9,647 bases of DNA from Trueperaceae bacterium (GTDB taxonomy: Bacteria > Deinococcota > Deinococci > Deinococcales > Trueperaceae), in the NCBI GenBank assembly GCA_007130445.1, contig SLSM01000035.1:1-9647 (forward strand), written 5' to 3'. The number at the start of each line of letters is the position of its first letter. The first letter of the stretch is position 1. Below, one piece after another: positions 7,092-9,647 of the stretch. Under the pieces are notes generated by a model. It was not told the DNA's origin. It saw only the letters and a list, made by a program, of their open reading frames with translations, and searched no databases. A program made the position numbers and the translations under genes.

Positions 7092-7427
7092 CGGCGCTCC
7101 TCTACGCGGACCTTCGCTCGTGCCAGGTCCGGAACGTGAAAGGCGTGCTTGGATGCGGACGAGGCGCCGTGCCCCGCGGTACCACCGCGCTTCCCCGGAG
7201 CGGGTCCGGGGCGCTCGAAGCCGCACTGTCGGGGCGGCACTCCGGAGGCTCTACGCAGGCCCGGCGACGCGGGCCCTTCTGCCTCGGAACCGCGACGGCC
7301 CAGGGGGCGCGCGGCGGCGGGCGACGTTCACCCCGGCGACCCGGCCCGACTCGCAGCGGCCGCCGCGTCCGCGGACGGCCATCCGGCCTCTCTGTGGGTC
7401 GCGGTGAGGGCTACTCCTCCCGCTGCC
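7092..7427 (-). promoter_or_regulatory. T-box riboswitch (tRNA-Val sensing) in the valS leader
   Basis: On the minus strand the leader shows T-box landmarks in order. A basal stem I pairs GGCAGCGGG (7427-7419) with CCCGCCGCC (7321-7313), eight of nine. AGTA (7415-7412) is the specifier-loop 5' strand. Upper stem I pairs GCGACCC (7402-7396) with GGGTCGC (7342-7336). The terminal arm contains AGAGAGG and GATGG. GAAC then precedes codon GTC (7325-7323), the Val specifier, followed by a purine. Stem III is a perfect seven-pair hairpin, CCCCGGA (7211-7205) with TCCGGGG (7199-7193). The T-box motif GGTGGTACCGCGG lies at 7186-7174. Uncharged tRNA-Val would bind specifier and bulge and raise ValRS output. 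The bulge base opposite the discriminator is U, matching the A73 expected for tRNA-Val. The Val specifier and the valS neighbour make the identity very likely. Confidence 0.93.
7155..7188 (-). promoter_or_regulatory. T-box antisequestrator helix
   Basis: This segment folds as the canonical two-helix T-box element. Helix A1 is GCGG (7188-7185) with CCGC (7158-7155). The bulge is TGGTACC (7184-7178). Helix A2 is GCGGGG (7177-7172) with CCTCGT (7164-7159), using two G-U pairs and a seven-base loop. The competing state pairs CGGCGC plus TC (7169-7164 and 7162-7161) with GAGCGCCG (7099-7092), which covers the last part of the valS Shine-Dalgarno sequence and the base before ATG. The two states share 7159-7164 and cannot coexist. 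No hairpin followed by a T-run is present before valS, so control is predicted at translation initiation. Confidence 0.8.
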
Positions 7428-7430
7428 ACG

Positions 7431-7458
7431 AGGATACACGCAGCGCTCGGAGCGTCAA
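7431..7458 (-). promoter_or_regulatory. valS promoter upstream of the T-box
   Basis: Minus-strand TTGACG (7458-7453, five of six to TTGACA) and TATCCT (7436-7431, four of six to TATAAT) are 16 bases apart. Initiation is expected near 7425-7424, within a few bases of the first paired base of T-box stem I. It lies 38 bases past the mrp stop, so valS can be transcribed independently of mrp. Confidence 0.75.
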
Positions 7459-7495
7459 GACCCCTGGGTTCCCCGCAGTCGGTCCCAGTGGCCGC

Positions 7496-8548
7496 TCAGA
7501 GCATCGGCAAGGTGTTCAGCGCCTGCACCGACACCTGGCCGGCGAGCAGCCGCGCTGCCTGCTGGAGGGCCATGGCGCTGGGGTTGTCGGGCTGGGCGAC
7601 GACGAGCGGCACACCGGCGTCGGCGCTCTCGCGTAGGCCGCGCGTGATGGGGATCTGGCCCAGGAGCGGCAGGTGTTCCTTGTCCGCGAAGGCCTTGGCA
7701 CCGCCTTCGCCGAAGATCAGATCGCGGCTTCCGTCGGGGAGCTCGTACCAGCTCATGTTCTCGATCACACCCAGGACCGGCACGTGCGTCTTGCGGGCCA
7801 TGGTGTATGCGCGCCGCACGTCGAGCAGCGCCACGTCCTGCGGCGTCGTGACGAGCACCATGCCGGTCAGGCTGACGAGCTGCCCCAGGGAGAGTTGCAC
7901 GTCGCCAGTGCCGGGCGGCAGGTCGACGACGAGGTAGTCGAGCTCTCCCCACACCGTCTGCTGCAGCAGCTGGGTGAGCGTCCCGTGCAAGATCGGACCG
8001 CGCCAGGTGAGCGCTTGACCGTCCTCGACCAGGTTGGCGATCGAGATCACCTTCACACCGTGGCTCTTGATCGGGATGATGCGCTTCTCGTCGTCCGCCA
8101 TCAGGCGCTTGCCCTCGACGGAGAACATCTTCGCCTGGCTCGGGCCGTAGATGTCGGCATCGAGCAAACCGACCGCGGCGCCGTCTCTCGCCAGTGCCGC
8201 TGCCAGGTTCGCCGCGACCGTCGACTTACCGACCCCGCCCTTGCCGGATCCCACGGCGATCACGTGCTTGACGCCAGGGAGCGCCTCCTGCGGTGTCCCG
8301 CGGACCTGCGCGGTGAAGTCGACATCGACGCGCCGCACGCCGGCGACCGCGCTGACGGCCCTGACGACGTCGGCTTCGATCTGGGCCTTCATCGGGCACG
8401 CCGGCGTCGTGAGTTGGACGGTCACGGCGACGGCGCCGTCGTCGAGGTGTAGACGCTCGATCATCCCCAGGCTCACCAGGTCCTGCCCGAGCTCGGGGTC
8501 GAGGACGGTGGCGAGGGCTGCGCTCACGGAGGCTTCGGACACGCTCAT
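7496..8548 (-). CDS. mrp: Mrp/ApbC-family P-loop ATPase (Fe-S cluster carrier)
   Basis: The 350-residue protein has the Mrp/NBP35 layout. Residues 1-80 are a MIP18 (DUF59) domain with TTPACPMK at 47-54. The ATPase domain follows, with the deviant Walker A GKGGVGKST at 102-110, DADIYGPS at 130-137, DLPPGTGD at 209-216 and IENMSW at 262-267. Family members bind and hand over 4Fe-4S clusters. The CxxC pair that usually follows ENMS is absent (ELPDGSRDLIFGEGGAK, 269-285), resembling a Cys-less variant I recall from Actinobacteria. Cluster transfer is therefore less certain. The ATG at 8548 places the DUF59 domain at the N-terminus. An upstream ATG at 8737 would add 63 unrelated residues crossing the divergent promoter region. 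There is no Shine-Dalgarno sequence, but TACCGT lies six bases upstream, so the mRNA may be leaderless. It lies upstream of valS on the same strand. Confidence 0.93.
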   Translation of the reverse strand: MSVSEASVSAALATVLDPELGQDLVSLGMIERLHLDDGAVAVTVQLTTPACPMKAQIEADVVRAVSAVAGVRRVDVDFTAQVRGTPQEALPGVKHVIAVGSGKGGVGKSTVAANLAAALARDGAAVGLLDADIYGPSQAKMFSVEGKRLMADDEKRIIPIKSHGVKVISIANLVEDGQALTWRGPILHGTLTQLLQQTVWGELDYLVVDLPPGTGDVQLSLGQLVSLTGMVLVTTPQDVALLDVRRAYTMARKTHVPVLGVIENMSWYELPDGSRDLIFGEGGAKAFADKEHLPLLGQIPITRGLRESADAGVPLVVAQPDNPSAMALQQAARLLAGQVSVQALNTLPML

Positions 8549-8568
8549 GCGTGGACGGTACCAGGCAT
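8545..8568 (-). CDS. Possible 7-codon ORF overlapping the mrp start
   Basis: On the minus strand, ATG at 8568-8566 opens MPGTVHA and stops at TGA 8547-8545, overlapping the mrp ATG as ATGA. There is no clear ribosome binding site before it. It could be translated only if transcription starts upstream of 8568, which conflicts with the leaderless reading of the TACCGT box. It is listed because it repeats the geometry seen before prs, rplY and the right-edge gene. Chance is a serious alternative. Confidence 0.12.
   Translation of the reverse strand: MPGTVHA
8555..8560 (-). promoter_or_regulatory. Candidate leaderless -10 box for mrp
   Basis: Minus-strand TACCGT fits TANNNT and ends six bases before the mrp ATG. 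This is the spacing of Deinococcus leaderless promoters, where transcription starts at the start codon. No ribosome binding site is visible for mrp, which agrees. No convincing -35 hexamer is seen 17 bases upstream; that spacer is filled exactly by a 17-base dyad. Confidence 0.4.
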
Positions 8569-8577
8569 GACGCCTGG
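8561..8577. repeat. 17-base perfect dyad in the mrp promoter spacer
   Basis: CCAGGC-ATGAC-GCCTGG is a perfect 6-5-6 inverted repeat. It abuts the candidate mrp -10 box and fills the 17 bases where a -35/-10 spacer would lie. This is the position and size expected for a dimeric repressor or a MerR-type activator site. Function is inferred from position only. Confidence 0.5.
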
Positions 8578-8594
8578 GCGTGGCACCTCGGCAC

Positions 8595-8611
8595 ACGCGC
8601 GTAGAGCGCGT
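8595..8611. repeat. Second 17-base dyad in the divergent spacer
   Basis: ACGCGC-GTAGA-GCGCGT is another perfect 6-5-6 inverted repeat, centred 34 bases from the dyad at 8561-8577 and between the divergent promoters. The arm sequence differs, so the two would not bind the same protein. GC-rich DNA produces such repeats by chance at some rate. Confidence 0.35.
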
Positions 8612-8638
8612 CCATGTCGCGATGCACCACGCACCGCC

Positions 8639-8667
8639 TTGTGGCTGCGCTGCTCGGTCGGTAGACT
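8639..8667 (+). promoter_or_regulatory. Candidate promoter for the kinase-like gene
   Basis: TTGTGG (8639-8644) and TAGACT (8662-8667) are 17 bases apart. The -10 ends six bases before the ATG at 8674, so a transcript would start at or next to that codon (leaderless). The 9-mer GGTAGACTC is identical to that before prs. Confidence 0.5.
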
Positions 8668-8673
8668 CGAGCG

Positions 8674-8733
8674 ATGCCCTCCGCTCCGCCCGTGAACGCA
8701 CGTCGCAAGCGACGCGGAGTCGTGCGCCGATGA
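8674..8733 (+). CDS. Possible leaderless 19-codon ORF overlapping the kinase-like start
   Basis: ATG at 8674 opens a 19-codon ORF (MPSAPPVNARRKRRGVVRR) that stops at TGA 8731-8733, overlapping the next start as ATGA. The peptide is very basic (seven Arg/Lys). A -10 box ends six bases upstream, so ribosomes may load directly on this ATG and then reinitiate on the larger gene, which has only GGAG at 8716-8719 ten bases before its ATG. It could be a coupling device or simply a 5' leader. Confidence 0.4.
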   Translation: MPSAPPVNARRKRRGVVRR

Positions 8734-9647
8734 ACAAGACCGGTCGCTACGCTCGCGTCGGCACGCCGTCGCGTGACGGCGACGTCGGCGTCGTCCGAGC
8801 ACTGGACCCGGTGACCGGCCTGCCGGTTCGCATCCATCGCTTCGAGGCCGATCCAGTCTCGGGGGCGGCAGCGTTCCGTCACCCGAACGCGGTGCGGGTC
8901 CTCGAATCGGGCCGCGACGACGACGGCGGCTACGTGGTCGCCGAGGTCATCGACGGTGCCGCCGATCTGAGCGCGCGACCCAATGCGCTCGACGTCGCCA
9001 CCGCGGCCGCGGCCGCGACAGCGCTCGCCGCCGCCCACGCTGCCGGGATCGTCCACGGCGATCCCGTCTCACGACGCGTCCTACGCCGCGGCGACGACGT
9101 GTGGCTCGAGGGGCTGGGCGTGCCGTGGCGGCCCTCCGATCCGAGCGACGACGTGCGCCTCTTCGCACGCTCTCTGCTCGACGTGCCGGGACACGCCCTC
9201 CCGCCGGCCGCCCAAGCGTTGCTGAGCGCCGCTGCAGAGGACGAGCACGCCAGCGCGGCGGCCCTGGCTCGGTCGCTCGACGATCTGCTCGGTCCCATGC
9301 CGAGCGACGAACCGACCGACGAACCGACCGACCAACCGAGCGACGAACCGACCGACGAACGCACCGCCGAAGCGGCAGCCGAACCGACCGATGAAGCGAC
9401 CGACGAAGCTGACGACCGAGCGCACGACGAGGCTCACCAGCAAGCCGCCGCCGGGGTGGCCGCCGTAGTGACGGACGAACCGAGCGACGAACCCAGCGAC
9501 GAACCGAGCGACGAACCGAGCGAGGAGCCATACGACGAGTCCATGGACGAACGAGGCGAGGCGCCCGATGCCCAGGCGTCGCCTCGAGGAGCCATACGAC
9601 GAGTCCATGGACGAACGAGGCGAGGCGCCCGATGCCCAGGCGTCGCC
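8730..9647 (+). CDS. Degenerate protein-kinase-like protein (probable pseudokinase), 3' truncated by window
   Basis: The frame is open for 306 codons from ATG 8730 to the window edge. Residues 5-187 look like a shrunken Ser/Thr kinase fold: VGVVRALDPVTGLPVRIHRF (19-38) resembles the ATP-lobe strands, HPNAVRVLESG (51-61) the HPNIVRV segment, and ALAAAHAAGIVHGD (98-111) the catalytic-loop helix. Catalytic features are missing. The VAIK lysine is His36, HRD is HGD (109-111), the catalytic-loop Lys and Asn are absent (DPVSRRVL), DFG is replaced by EGLG (127-130), and the C-helix region is nearly deleted, with only 14 residues between His36 and His51. Phosphotransfer is therefore unlikely, and a binding or scaffold role is inferred. 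From 190 the protein is an acidic, disordered DEPT/DEPS tail. A 64-base duplication at the edge changes frame, so the true C-terminus is unknown. An ordinary kinase relative with divergent motifs remains possible. Confidence 0.6.
   Translation, partial: MNKTGRYARVGTPSRDGDVGVVRALDPVTGLPVRIHRFEADPVSGAAAFRHPNAVRVLESGRDDDGGYVVAEVIDGAADLSARPNALDVATAAAAATALAAAHAAGIVHGDPVSRRVLRRGDDVWLEGLGVPWRPSDPSDDVRLFARSLLDVPGHALPPAAQALLSAAAEDEHASAAALARSLDDLLGPMPSDEPTDEPTDQPSDEPTDERTAEAAAEPTDEATDEADDRAHDEAHQQAAAGVAAVVTDEPSDEPSDEPSDEPSEEPYDESMDERGEAPDAQASPRGAIRRVHGRTRRGARCPGVA
9306..9365 (+). repeat. 12-base coding repeats, DEPT/DEPS block 1
   Basis: Five consecutive 12-base units based on gacgaaccgacc encode DEPT, DEPT, DQPS, DEPT and DERT. 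The units differ by a few substitutions but keep phase, giving an acidic, Pro-rich, Ser/Thr-containing linker just after the kinase-like domain. It is likely disordered. Confidence 0.8.
9474..9521 (+). repeat. 12-base coding repeats, DEPS block 2
   Basis: Four tandem 12-base units (gacgaaccgagc, one unit with a single synonymous change) encode DEPS four times. Their near identity suggests recent expansion. They abut the 64-base duplication. Confidence 0.85.
9521..9647 (+). repeat. Perfect 64-base tandem duplication at window edge
   Basis: Bases 9521-9584 are repeated exactly from 9585 to the window end (63 bases visible). Base 9520 differs from 9584, so the left boundary is sharp. A 64-base unit adds one base beyond 21 codons, so the second copy is read in another frame: acidic EEPYDESMDERG in copy one, basic GAIRRVHGRTRRG in copy two. 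No stop occurs in any of the three forward frames of the unit. It may be a real tandem repeat, possibly with more copies beyond the edge, or an assembly-end artefact. Confidence 0.9.

Noticed and set aside
7111..7130. CGGACCT/AGGTCCG hairpin before the valS ribosome binding site as a T-box terminator
   Set aside because: The seven-pair stem is followed by GCGTAGAGGAG rather than a U-tract, and it does not compete with the antisequestrator. It may be only a spacer hairpin in the leader.
4548..7139. Plus-strand open frame of 863 codons opposite valS
   Set aside because: It is the antisense of a well-supported ValRS gene, rich in Arg/His/Asp/Val in the manner of codon-shadow frames, with no recognised domain.
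7459..7495. Possible mrp terminator (CTGGG/CCCAG on the minus strand)
   Set aside because: The stem is only five pairs with a 15-base loop and no T-run, and it directly abuts the valS promoter.
7149..7937. Open frames through the mrp-valS gap on either strand
   Set aside because: They overlap the T-box leader or run antisense to mrp, and show no ribosome binding site or family similarity.
9081..9608. Minus-strand frames with hydrophobic FVARFVGRF or SVRRSVRR repeats
   Set aside because: They are the antisense readings of the 12-base DEPT/DEPS repeats. The plus frame matches the kinase-like domain and has promoter-like sequence upstream.

Overview
The window is a GC-rich bacterial chromosomal segment dominated by housekeeping genes. 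The layout suggests the Deinococcota (Trueperales/Thermus-like), which is an inference. It rests on a ValRS that resembles the Thermus type as I remember it, the recA-rny pair, and TANNNT boxes placed six bases before ATG codons in the manner of Deinococcus leaderless promoters. No mobile element, CRISPR array, rRNA or tRNA gene was seen.

Plus strand, 1-4370: the 3' end of recA overlaps rny (RNase Y) by ATGA. After a 141-base gap with a long inverted repeat comes prs (PRPP synthase). After a second gap of 175 bases come rplY (ribosomal protein L25/Ctc) and pth (peptidyl-tRNA hydrolase), which are closely spaced and probably co-transcribed. These genes serve DNA repair, mRNA decay, nucleotide precursor supply, ribosome assembly and peptidyl-tRNA recycling. 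Both prs and rplY are preceded by a very short ORF with its own ribosome binding site, whose stop codon overlaps the start of the main gene.

Minus strand, 4413-8548: mrp (Mrp/ApbC P-loop ATPase) is followed by valS (valyl-tRNA synthetase), which converges on pth. The 404 bases between mrp and valS are not empty. They hold a good promoter and a T-box riboswitch with an AGUA loop, GAAC-GUC (Val specifier), a stem III hairpin and the UGGUACC antisequestrator bulge. The alternative pairing covers the valS Shine-Dalgarno sequence, so the element appears to control translation rather than termination.

Plus strand, 8549-9647: a 125-base divergent spacer carries two small dyads and two promoter-like boxes. 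It leads to a truncated gene that runs off the right edge. That gene encodes a short, degenerate protein-kinase-like domain (probable pseudokinase) with an acidic DEPT/DEPS tail. The last 127 bases are a perfect tandem duplication of a 64-base unit, which shifts the reading frame because 64 is not a multiple of three.

The most interesting items are the translational valS T-box, the frame-shifting 64-base repeat in the pseudokinase gene, the repeated overlap of short upstream ORFs with main start codons, and a sharp codon-usage change at the end of recA.
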